Part shown: positions 1 through 7,846 of the stretch, in pieces
Layout: every line of letters starts with the position of its first letter
Position numbering within the stretch: the stretch's first letter is position 1
Source: Nitrosomonas sp.
GTDB lineage: Bacteria; Pseudomonadota; Gammaproteobacteria; Burkholderiales; Nitrosomonadaceae
Assembly: GCA_005779435.1 (NCBI GenBank)
Contig: SXJH01000049.1
Span: forward strand, 1 to 11,534
DNA: 11,534 nt
Direction of reading: 5' to 3'
Program-made: the position numbers and the translations under genes
Notes under the pieces: generated by a model
Told to the model about the DNA's origin: nothing
Database searches by the model: none
What the model saw: only the letters and a program-made list of their open reading frames with translations

Positions 1-1
1 T

Positions 2-3000
2 AGCGAACAATTAATCGCTTCATTGCAAGATCGCATTCAACAAGAGGCGCTGTCATACGCGCAGCGTGAACAATTATCTCAGCAAGCGATTAGTAACTCG
101 AGTAGAACCATTCATGATCTTAACAAAACTATAGACGATATATTCCATTCAACTTCATGGCGAATGACCGCGCCGTTGCGATTCTTTGTTCGAATTGCGC
201 GTGGCCAGTATCGTGAAGCATGGGAAAGTCTGCGTCGCAGAATTTTGCCATTGTTAAAGCGTATTTATTGGCGGTTGCCGGTTCGTTGGCGGGACAAAAT
301 TCTAGCCAGTATTTACCGAATCGCGGGGGCGCTTTTTGTCGGTACAGGACACTATGAGGCGTGGCGAGCCGGAAAAGTTGACAATATCGACCGGATTCCT
401 ATGAATTCCGAAGGGTTATTAGCCGGTATGGTTGATATATCCACGATTACTCCATTGGCAACATCACCGGGGCGCATTGCAATTCATGCGCATCTGTTTT
501 ACGCGGATCTGGCATCAGAGTTTGCCAATTACCTACGAAATATGCCCTTTCCATTCGATCTTTTCGTATCGACGCCCAATAAAGCAGCGCAACAAAAATG
601 CGAACAAGTTTTTTCTCATCTACCACAACTGGGAAAGTTGACTGTGGTCATTGTGCCAAATTGTGGGCGCGATTTAGCGCCGATGTTATGCACTTTTGGG
701 AACGAACTTCAACATTATGATTATATTGCTCATGTTCATGGCAAGAAATCCTTATATAACGGTGGCGCAACTGAAGGGTGGCGGGAATACCTTTTAACCC
801 ACTTACTCGGTAGCAAATTACAAATCCAGAAAATTTTTACGCTAATTACCAGGGAGAAAAATACAGGATTAGTTTATCCTCAAAACTTTAGAAAATTACC
901 GTATTTTGCAAATTGCTGGCTCTCTAATAAGGCATGCGGCCAAAATTGGTGCAACAGGTTGAGCATCACAAAAATACCATCGGGCTACTTTGATTTTCCG
1001 GCTGGATCAATGTTTTGGGCTAGAACGGAAGCATTGAAGCCACTACTTGGCGCACAAATTAGATTTGAAGATTTTCCGGAAGAAACTGGACAAACCGATG
1101 CTACTTTGGCTCACTGCATAGAACGGCTGCTAGTATTGGTTACGCAACGATCTGGATTTAATTCAGTTATCTTGCAGGATACTCAATCGAACAGCTGGTC
1201 CCGCTGGCATTTTGAGCAATATTTATCGCGCAATCAGGAGAGTGTGCATTTTGTACTTTCAGATCCGGCTGTGCGAATTATCGTATTTGATGTTTTTGAT
1301 ACGCTATTGACGCGCCCGTTACTTAATCCCGAAATAATAAAAAATATTGTTGCTGAAAGGATCGGCGGCAGAGCAGGCGATTTATACCTCGAGTTTCGCG
1401 CTGCGGCAGAGTCTCAAGCGCGTCGGAAAGCTGGCCGCGATATAGGAATGGATGCTATTTTTTCAGAATTCATTGCAATGACCGGACTTTCTCCGGAAAT
1501 CACACAGCAGCTCCGCGATCTAGAAGAGGCGGTTGAAATGGAGATAGTTACTCCACGACCGGAAGTGGTTGAGCTATTACAGAAAGCCATTTCGTTGGGT
1601 AAGCGGGTTGTATTGGCTAGTGACATGTATCTGCCAAAATCATTAATTGAAATGATGTTACAGCGGCATGGTATTTGCGGATGGCATGATTTTTATTTGT
1701 CCTCCGAAAACGGATTTCGGAAAGATACGGGTGATTTTTATCGGCAACTATTGATTCGGGAAAATGCTTCTCCAAATGAAATCTTGATTATCGGCGATAA
1801 TGAGCACTCAGACCTGCAAATACCATCGAATTTAGGAATCGATAGGTGCATCCATGCGATGCGCCCTGTAGAACTTGCGCGCGCAATGCCTCGCTTAGGC
1901 GCGATCGTCGAAAAAATAATCTTTGACACCGATATCAATAAGCAGCTTACTCTCGGCACGATAGTGCAGGGAAATTTTCATCCTCTATTTTTCCCGCAAT
2001 TTGAACCTTCTGATCTTATTCCATCGTCGCCTAGGGCAATCGGCTTTACTGTTGTGGGCCCCTTAATCCTCTCTTTTGTTCAATGGCTAGCGACAAAAGC
2101 TGCGGTCGATGGAATTCAGTGCTTATACTTTTTGTCACGCGAAGGACAAATACTGAAATCGGTTTATGATTTATGGTGTTCGAACAGCACAACACCGAAC
2201 AAAATCATTTCTAAATATTTGGTGCTTTCTCGAAGAGCCATTACAGTCCCCATGATTTCTAATCTTGAGGATATTTTTACAATTGCTCGTACGAGATATT
2301 TTCCTAATTCTTTATCCGTTTTTATCAATGAGCGATATGGATTGGAATTATCTCAGAAGGAATGCGAAGAGCTTGCAATGCAGGGATTCTGGCCTAAAAC
2401 CAAATTGGTTTCTGTTGAAAATGAAAATATTGATCACCTAAAACCGGTTTTGCAAGCTTTAGAAATTCGCATACTAAAAAATGCGCAAATTGAGCGCCCG
2501 GGTTTATTAAATTATCTGAGTAGCTTGGATCTCAACACGGCATCATCTGCAATTGTGGATATTGGATATGCGGCAACGATACAAGGTCAACTTAATCAAC
2601 TAATGAATAAAGCCATACATGGATATTATTTATTAACCCAGACACGAGCCGAAACTGTCGCTTTAAAATATAAGGTAATGATCCAAGGTTACTTTGGTCA
2701 TTACATTGATCCGAACATTGTTTCAAGTCTACCGCTATTGTACAAAGAGAGCTTTACTCTGGAAAAGCTGCTAAGCTCGGACGATGCGCAGATCGTTTGC
2801 TATCAGCGAACAGAATCTGGAGACATTATTCCTCAATTCCGACAACTTGATGATAGAGAGCGTCAATCGGCCTTAACGCGAGTAGAAATCAGGCGAGGTA
2901 TAATGGATTTTGTGAATCAATCCATTATGATACGTGACAAAATCACCGATACTTTCGAGGTTCCTTCAGATATTGCGACTGTTTTATTCGATAAGTTTGT

Positions 3001-3085
3001 TAGACATCCTTCCCAGTCAGAAAAGGAGATTTTGAGTTCTTTGGTTCTTGATGATTACTATTGCGGGCGAGGTCTTGTAAGTTAA
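2..3085 (+). CDS. Multidomain glycan-biosynthesis protein: coiled coil + RgpF-like domain + COG5610-type HAD domain (5' end outside window)
   Basis: The frame is open from base 2 with no stop, so the gene starts upstream; the TTG at 23 is only an internal codon. Domains in order: a polar heptad-like, probably coiled-coil stretch (bases 2-145); the S-T-S-W-R-x-T-x-P-L-R motif (about 149-184) that often ends coiled-coil linkers in large glycosyltransferase/methyltransferase proteins; an RgpF-like rhamnan-synthesis domain (about 470-1220) with CGRDLAP and YDYIAHVHGKKS; then a HAD fold with motif I FDVFDTLL (nucleophile Asp codon 1289), motif III Lys (codon 1721) and GDNEHSD (1793). A long C-terminal extension with FLSREGQ follows, as in COG5610 proteins. 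In motif I the Asp two residues after the nucleophile is Phe, so a simple phosphatase role is uncertain. RgpF-type proteins act in rhamnose-rich polysaccharide assembly. The two following glycosyltransferase genes fit a cytoplasmic role in surface-glycan assembly. Domain assignment is confident; the reaction is not known. Confidence 0.85.
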   Translation, partial: SEQLIASLQDRIQQEALSYAQREQLSQQAISNSSRTIHDLNKTIDDIFHSTSWRMTAPLRFFVRIARGQYREAWESLRRRILPLLKRIYWRLPVRWRDKILASIYRIAGALFVGTGHYEAWRAGKVDNIDRIPMNSEGLLAGMVDISTITPLATSPGRIAIHAHLFYADLASEFANYLRNMPFPFDLFVSTPNKAAQQKCEQVFSHLPQLGKLTVVIVPNCGRDLAPMLCTFGNELQHYDYIAHVHGKKSLYNGGATEGWREYLLTHLLGSKLQIQKIFTLITREKNTGLVYPQNFRKLPYFANCWLSNKACGQNWCNRLSITKIPSGYFDFPAGSMFWARTEALKPLLGAQIRFEDFPEETGQTDATLAHCIERLLVLVTQRSGFNSVILQDTQSNSWSRWHFEQYLSRNQESVHFVLSDPAVRIIVFDVFDTLLTRPLLNPEIIKNIVAERIGGRAGDLYLEFRAAAESQARRKAGRDIGMDAIFSEFIAMTGLSPEITQQLRDLEEAVEMEIVTPRPEVVELLQKAISLGKRVVLASDMYLPKSLIEMMLQRHGICGWHDFYLSSENGFRKDTGDFYRQLLIRENASPNEILIIGDNEHSDLQIPSNLGIDRCIHAMRPVELARAMPRLGAIVEKIIFDTDINKQLTLGTIVQGNFHPLFFPQFEPSDLIPSSPRAIGFTVVGPLILSFVQWLATKAAVDGIQCLYFLSREGQILKSVYDLWCSNSTTPNKIISKYLVLSRRAITVPMISNLEDIFTIARTRYFPNSLSVFINERYGLELSQKECEELAMQGFWPKTKLVSVENENIDHLKPVLQALEIRILKNAQIERPGLLNYLSSLDLNTASSAIVDIGYAATIQGQLNQLMNKAIHGYYLLTQTRAETVALKYKVMIQGYFGHYIDPNIVSSLPLLYKESFTLEKLLSSDDAQIVCYQRTESGDIIPQFRQLDDRERQSALTRVEIRRGIMDFVNQSIMIRDKITDTFEVPSDIATVLFDKFVRHPSQSEKEILSSLVLDDYYCGRGLVS

Positions 3086-3137
3086 TGCTATCTAATGATG
3101 ATCAGATTTTGTTGAATAAAGGATATATTGGTCATCC

Positions 3138-4100
3138 ATGAAAAATCCCTATTTTTCAATAGTTATCGTTAATTATAATGCAGGTGATATGCTGGCTCGA
3201 GTGATGTTATCGCTAGAACAGCAAACCTATAAAAATTTTGAAGTGATTGTTATCGATAATGACAGTCATGACGAATCTTGGTGTGCAGCGAAGAATTCAA
3301 CGTTTCCATGTCGGTTGGTTCGATTGAATGAAAATATCGGATTTGCTGCGGCTAATAACCTTGCCGTAGAAAAATATGTTCATGGAGAATGGCTATTTTT
3401 ACTCAATCCGGATGCTTATCCGGAGAATGAATGTTTGGCGATAATTGAACAAGGTATTCAACAAAGGCCCGATGTGGAGTGCTTTGCCTGTAGTTTGATC
3501 AATGCAAATAAGCCAGCGCAACTTGATGGACTTGGAGATGCTTATCATATCTCCGGGTTGCATTGGCGCACCGGCCATGGAGTTCCTTGTGAAATAGCTC
3601 CGGTTCATCCAGTAGAAATTTTTTCGGCATGTGCTGCAGCTGCGGTTTATCGAACCGAGACATATCGCCGATTGGGCGGCTTTGACGAAGCCTACTTTGC
3701 TTATTCGGAAGATGTGGATCTGGGCTTTCGCTTGCGGCTTTCAGGGGGCACAAGCTTATTATTGCCTGCTGCTAGAGTACATCATGTCGGTTCTGGAATC
3801 ACAGGACGATCGAGTGATTTCTCGATTTACCATGGTCACCGCAACTTGACCTGGACATTCATAAAAAATGTTCCCAATCCGCTGTTGCCGTTTCTTTTTC
3901 CAATTCATTTGGCGATGGTATTGTACATGGCATTGTTTTTTGCTGTTTCCGGGCATTTTTCGCTTTATATGCGCGCCAAAATTGATGCTTTCAAACAAAT
4001 TGTTCCCCAATTGGCACAAAGAAAAAAAATTCAGCATGAACGAACCTGCTCCTGTTTGAATCTGTTGCGCATGATGTCTTGGTTGCCGCATAGATTTTGA
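3138..4100 (+). CDS. Family 2 glycosyltransferase, WbbL/rhamnosyltransferase-like
   Basis: A 320-residue inverting GT2 enzyme expected to transfer a sugar (possibly rhamnose) from a nucleotide donor to a lipid-linked glycan at the inner face of the cytoplasmic membrane. The nucleotide-binding start SIVIVNYNAG is at residues 6-15, followed by VIVIDNDSHD and NIGFAAANN. The metal-binding acidic motif appears as LNPDA (residues 89-93), the form typical of WbbL-like enzymes. EDVD at 191-194 matches the catalytic-base region ([E]D.D). Residues about 247-272 are strongly hydrophobic and could anchor the protein in or on the membrane. The ATG at 3138 puts the conserved SIVIVNYN strand at the usual distance from the N-terminus; an AAAGGA stretch lies rather far upstream (about 3118-3123). 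It follows the RgpF/HAD gene by 52 bases and precedes a second GT2 gene by 16 bases. The sugar and acceptor cannot be read from sequence. Confidence 0.93.
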   Translation: MKNPYFSIVIVNYNAGDMLARVMLSLEQQTYKNFEVIVIDNDSHDESWCAAKNSTFPCRLVRLNENIGFAAANNLAVEKYVHGEWLFLLNPDAYPENECLAIIEQGIQQRPDVECFACSLINANKPAQLDGLGDAYHISGLHWRTGHGVPCEIAPVHPVEIFSACAAAAVYRTETYRRLGGFDEAYFAYSEDVDLGFRLRLSGGTSLLLPAARVHHVGSGITGRSSDFSIYHGHRNLTWTFIKNVPNPLLPFLFPIHLAMVLYMALFFAVSGHFSLYMRAKIDAFKQIVPQLAQRKKIQHERTCSCLNLLRMMSWLPHRF

Positions 4101-4116
4101 TTCAGTCGCGCAAATC

Positions 4117-5058
4117 ATGGTCGCAGTAAGCGAGTATTGCCTCAATACAAATGATCAAGACAGAGAATCTGTATCCATCGTCGTGGTTAACTACAATGCC
4201 GGTGCATTGTTGTACGAATGTATTCAATTCGCACTGCGACAGGCACAGCAAGTCATTGTTATTGATAACGCTTCAACCGACTCCAGCTTATCGAGATTAA
4301 CATCAAATCACCCTGCGGAAGATCGCCTTCGAATCATTAATCTGAATCGCAACATCGGGTTTGCTGCCGGTTGTAATAAAGGATTTGCTGTTTCAACTCA
4401 ACCGTATATCCTGTTTCTGAATCCCGATTGCATCCTAGCTCCTGATTCGTTGCGCCGTATGATCCAGGTAATGGAATCCGATCCTCAAATCGGCATGGTG
4501 GGCGGTTATTTGATTAATCCGGATGGAACTGAGCAAGGCGGTGGGCGGCGAGCGATTCCGACGCCGTGGCGGGCTTTTGTTCGTGCTTTCGGTTTGTATC
4601 GTTTAGCGAAATTCCGACCGCAGCTCTTTTTTGACTTCCATTTGGATAAACAACCGCTGCCGCAAGTACCGGTTGAGGTGGAAGCGATATCCGGCGCGTT
4701 AATGTTGGTTAGGCGTGAAGCTATTGACGATGTCGGCACTTGGGATGAGGGTTATTTTCTACATTGCGAGGATTTGGATTGGTGCATGCGTTTCCGGCAA
4801 AAAATTTGGAAGATTATTTTCGTGCCGGATGCGCCGGTTACGCATTTCAAAGGCGCTTGCAGTCAAGCGCGACCATTTTTTGTCGCATGGCATAAGCATC
4901 GCGGCATGCTGCGTTTTTATCGCAAATTTTTCCGGCAGCAATATCCCGGTATTGTGATGGGGCTAATCACAGTGGCTGTTTGGCTGCGCTTTGGTGTCAC
5001 CGTGCTGTTTCATGCGATACAGGGCGGGTACCGGATATTGAAACCGAAACATGAATGA
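4117..5058 (+). CDS. Family 2 glycosyltransferase, second WbbL-like enzyme
   Basis: A 313-residue GT2 enzyme of the same broad type as its upstream neighbour, likely adding another sugar of the same glycan. Motifs line up with the neighbour: SIVVVNYNAG near residue 20, VIVIDNASTD, NIGFAAGCN, LNPDC (residues 101-105, donor/metal site) and CEDLDW (217-222, catalytic-base region). One hydrophobic segment lies at about 278-301 near the C-terminus. The N-terminus is about 14 residues longer before the first strand than in the upstream enzyme; no good ribosome-binding site precedes the ATG at 4117, so translation may depend on readthrough from the gene ending 16 bases earlier. Its own end overlaps the start of the SDR-like gene by 8 bases (ATGAATGA), which suggests translational coupling. 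The similarity of motifs with the preceding gene makes an ancient duplication possible, but the rest of the sequences is well diverged. Confidence 0.92.
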   Translation: MVAVSEYCLNTNDQDRESVSIVVVNYNAGALLYECIQFALRQAQQVIVIDNASTDSSLSRLTSNHPAEDRLRIINLNRNIGFAAGCNKGFAVSTQPYILFLNPDCILAPDSLRRMIQVMESDPQIGMVGGYLINPDGTEQGGGRRAIPTPWRAFVRAFGLYRLAKFRPQLFFDFHLDKQPLPQVPVEVEAISGALMLVRREAIDDVGTWDEGYFLHCEDLDWCMRFRQKIWKIIFVPDAPVTHFKGACSQARPFFVAWHKHRGMLRFYRKFFRQQYPGIVMGLITVAVWLRFGVTVLFHAIQGGYRILKPKHE

Positions 5059-5944
5059 ACGACAGGTCGGATTGCTCGGTGCAACTAGCCTCACCGGGCA
5101 ATGCTTAATCCGGCATTTGATTCAGAACGACTGGCGGGTGACCGCGTTTTCCCGTCAATCGGTTGCGCAGGATGCGCTTTTGCACCGGCAAATTTCCTGG
5201 CAGCAGCTTGATCGGAACAAAATTGGTGCGGTATCGGGCGGCATTCCAAATTGGATTTGCGCCGCTCCGATCTGGATTTTACCCGGTTATTTTGATTTTT
5301 TAGCTGCGCATGGTGCGCGGCGCATCGTCGCATTATCGTCGACAAGCCGTTTTACCAAAAACACTTCTTCCGATCCGCATGAGAGGGAAATCGCACAAAA
5401 GTTAGTGCACAGCGAAATACTTTTACAAACATGGGCAAGCGCACATGCGATAGAATACGTCATTTTGCGTCCAACGCTGATTTATGGATACGGACGCGAC
5501 AGGAATATTACCGAAATCGCAAAATTCATCCGGCGGTTCGGTTTCTTTCCTCTGCTAGGGGGTGCCACGGGTTTACGGCAACCTATTCATGTGGAAGATG
5601 TCGCTCTTGCATGTTTTTTCGCATTGAGTGCTTTTAATTTGAAAAACCGTTCCTATAATTTGGCAGGAGGGGAGGCATTGCCTTATCGCGACATGGTGAA
5701 GCGGATATTTGAAAAACTCGACCGCCAACCGCGCATGCCGACAATACCGTTATGGCTCTTTCAGTTTGCCGTGCGGGGAATCGGATGTCTGCCGCGCTAT
5801 CGGCATTTGACTTTGGCGATGGCGGAGAGAATGAATCGGGATTTACAGTTTGACTATTCGGATGCACGGCGCGATTTGCATTTTTCCCCCAGGCCGTTTA
5901 ATTTAACGACCGAAGATTTATACGGCGCAAACGAACAAAATTAA
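5051..5944 (+). CDS. Atypical SDR / NAD-dependent epimerase-like protein
   Basis: A 297-residue protein with an N-terminal Rossmann fold: VGLLGATSLTG (residues 6-16) is a variant of GxxGxxG in which the middle glycine is Ser13. Further landmarks are RIVALSSTSR (end of strand 4), LRPTLIYGYGRD (from 139) and QPIHVEDVA, all typical of extended or atypical SDRs acting on nucleotide sugars or similar substrates. The Tyr-xxx-Lys catalytic pair is not seen where expected: after the SSTSR strand the sequence reads DPHEREIAQK, so Tyr is replaced. This is a feature of atypical SDRs and leaves the reaction open: it may be a redox enzyme with another acid, or an NAD(P)-binding protein. It starts inside the end of the second glycosyltransferase gene, so the two are probably translated together, which supports a job in the same glycan pathway. 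Family is confident, substrate unknown. Confidence 0.85.
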   Translation: MNERQVGLLGATSLTGQCLIRHLIQNDWRVTAFSRQSVAQDALLHRQISWQQLDRNKIGAVSGGIPNWICAAPIWILPGYFDFLAAHGARRIVALSSTSRFTKNTSSDPHEREIAQKLVHSEILLQTWASAHAIEYVILRPTLIYGYGRDRNITEIAKFIRRFGFFPLLGGATGLRQPIHVEDVALACFFALSAFNLKNRSYNLAGGEALPYRDMVKRIFEKLDRQPRMPTIPLWLFQFAVRGIGCLPRYRHLTLAMAERMNRDLQFDYSDARRDLHFSPRPFNLTTEDLYGANEQN

Positions 5945-6019
5945 CCAATTTCATATCGAACTTTAGGTCATGCTTAATCAACCAGTACTATTTACGCGAC
6001 GTTTATTCTATCTCTATCG

Positions 6020-7786
6020 ATGAAATTTAAACTGAAAGCCCCGCAAAACGAACTTGCGCAAGTTTTAGCCAGCTTTAAAAAAACCTTCAGGAATATCGGT
6101 GTTTTTAGCGCGGTTATTAATATACTGATGCTTACACCGGCCATTTATATGCTGCAACTCTACGACAGCGTGTTGAGCAGCCGCAACGAAATGACTTTGT
6201 TGATGCTGACGCTGATTATGCTGGGCGCTTATGTTTTTCTCGGCGCATTGGAGTATGTGCGCAGCTTTATCTTGATCCGTGTCGGCGCGCAACTCGACAT
6301 AAAACTGAATAAGCGCGTTTATACCGCTGCCTTTGAGGAGTGCTTAAAAAAAGGCGACAGTAACGCAGGGCAAGCATTGAAAGATTTGACCAATCTGCGG
6401 CAATTCCTGACCGGTAATGCATTGTTTGCTTTCTTCGACGCACCGTGGTTTCCGATTTATTTAACCGTTATCTTTTTGTTTCATCCCGCATTAGGCTTTT
6501 TTGCGCTTTTCGGCACTATTGTCATAATCGTATTGGCTTATATTAACGAGAAAATTTCCCATCAACCTCTGTCCGAAGCGAACTCGATGGCGGTTGCATC
6601 CGCCAATGTGGCTTCCAATAACTTGCGCAATGCGGAAGTCATTGAGGCCATGGGCATGCTGCCCAATATCCAATCCCGCTGGTACAAGCTACACAGCCGT
6701 TTCCTCAGCTTGCAAGCGGAGGCCAGCGAAAAAGCAGGCATTGTTACCGCGCTATCCAAATCTTTCAATATGGTGTTGCAATCGCTCTTATTGGGACTGG
6801 GGGCTTTATTGGTGTTGGAAAACAGCATTACTCCCGGAATGATGATCGCCGGTTCCATTTTATTCGGTAGAGCTGTTGCACCGGTGCAATTATTGATCAG
6901 CGTATGGAAACAAATTGGCAGTACGCGCAGCGCCTACGAGCGGCTCGTTAAATTGCTCGAACTCAATCCGGCGCGTGAGGCGGGCATGGCACTGCCCAAA
7001 CCGCAAGGTGCTATCGCCATCGAAGCGGTAACGGCAATCCCGCCGGGTGCAAAAGTTCCTGCAATCAAAGGATTGAGTTTTTCATTAGCCGCCGGTGAAG
7101 TGCTGGGCATCATTGGCCCGAGCGGATCCGGAAAGTCGACGCTCGCACGTTTGCTGGTCGGCATATGGCCTTCTGCAGCAGGAAAAGTACGGCTCGACGG
7201 TGCGGATGTTTATCTGTGGAATAAAGACGAATTAGGCCCGCACATCGGTTATTTGCCTCAGGATATTGAATTGTTTGCCGGTACTGTGTCGGAAAACATT
7301 GCCCGCTTTGGCGAAATCGACGCGGATAAAGTCATTTTGGCCGCTAGACGTGCCGGTGTTCATGACATGATTCTCAAAATGCCCGAAGGCTACGATACGT
7401 TGTTAGGCGACGGCGGTTCCGGATTATCGGGCGGGCAGAAGCAACGTCTCGGCCTGGCGCGTGCAATGTATGACGATCCGTCGCTGATCGTACTCGACGA
7501 ACCCAATTCAAACCTGGACGACATTGGGGAGCAGGCGTTGCTGGCCGCCATTATCGATTTGCGTAAGCGTGGGAAAACCATCGTTTTGATTACGCACCGC
7601 ACCAGTATTTTGGGGGCAACTACCAAGCTGCTGCTATTGCAAGACGGTACTGCAAAACTGTTCGGGCCGACCAATCAAGTCGTTGAGGCATTAAAACAAC
7701 AGCAAGCCCAAGTTACGCAAAAAAAGATTGAAGAAAATGCTTCTCCTGCTGCAGCGGCTAATGCAACGGATTCTGCCGCCGGGTAA
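6020..7786 (+). CDS. prtD: Type I secretion ABC transporter, permease/ATPase (PrtD family)
   Basis: A 588-residue half-transporter, inner-membrane engine of a type I secretion system that moves an unfolded substrate directly out of the cell. It begins with the PrtD-type first membrane segment (FSAVINILMLTPAIYMLQLYDSVL) and has no N-terminal peptidase C39 or C39-like domain, which separates it from HlyB/LapB and agrees with PrtD/AprD length. Membrane segments cover roughly residues 26-84, 134-175 and 250-292. The ATPase domain is complete: Walker A GPSGSGKST (366-374), Q-loop Gln414, signature LSGGQKQR (469-476), Walker B LIVLDEP (489-495) and switch His526. The C-terminal tail is rich in Ala, Gln and Asn and looks unstructured. 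No clear Shine-Dalgarno precedes the ATG, but the start fits the family. It begins 75 bases after the SDR-like gene and is followed by its membrane-fusion and outer-membrane partners. PrtD-type transporters usually export RTX proteins such as proteases, lipases or S-layer proteins. Confidence 0.95.
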   Translation: MKFKLKAPQNELAQVLASFKKTFRNIGVFSAVINILMLTPAIYMLQLYDSVLSSRNEMTLLMLTLIMLGAYVFLGALEYVRSFILIRVGAQLDIKLNKRVYTAAFEECLKKGDSNAGQALKDLTNLRQFLTGNALFAFFDAPWFPIYLTVIFLFHPALGFFALFGTIVIIVLAYINEKISHQPLSEANSMAVASANVASNNLRNAEVIEAMGMLPNIQSRWYKLHSRFLSLQAEASEKAGIVTALSKSFNMVLQSLLLGLGALLVLENSITPGMMIAGSILFGRAVAPVQLLISVWKQIGSTRSAYERLVKLLELNPAREAGMALPKPQGAIAIEAVTAIPPGAKVPAIKGLSFSLAAGEVLGIIGPSGSGKSTLARLLVGIWPSAAGKVRLDGADVYLWNKDELGPHIGYLPQDIELFAGTVSENIARFGEIDADKVILAARRAGVHDMILKMPEGYDTLLGDGGSGLSGGQKQRLGLARAMYDDPSLIVLDEPNSNLDDIGEQALLAAIIDLRKRGKTIVLITHRTSILGATTKLLLLQDGTAKLFGPTNQVVEALKQQQAQVTQKKIEENASPAAAANATDSAAG

Positions 7787-7846
7787 CAGCGCTTTGCTCG
7801 TTTTAGCGCGATACGCCGATGATCGATAAGGGAATTGATAAAACTC

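Noticed and set aside
23..25. TTG at 23 as the start of the first gene
   Set aside because: The frame is open to the window edge and the residues before it continue the same coiled-coil pattern, so it is internal.
3759..4145. 128-residue reverse-strand reading frame over the first glycosyltransferase
   Set aside because: Antisense to a clear GT2 gene, with no recognisable motif.
5945..6019. Possible promoter before the ABC transporter gene
   Set aside because: The gap has a TACTAT-like box but no convincing -35 element at proper spacing; not supportable by eye.
7788..7809. GCGCT/AGCGC inverted repeat between transporter and HlyD-like genes
   Set aside because: Only five pairs with a loop of about 11 bases and no T-run; too weak to call a terminator.
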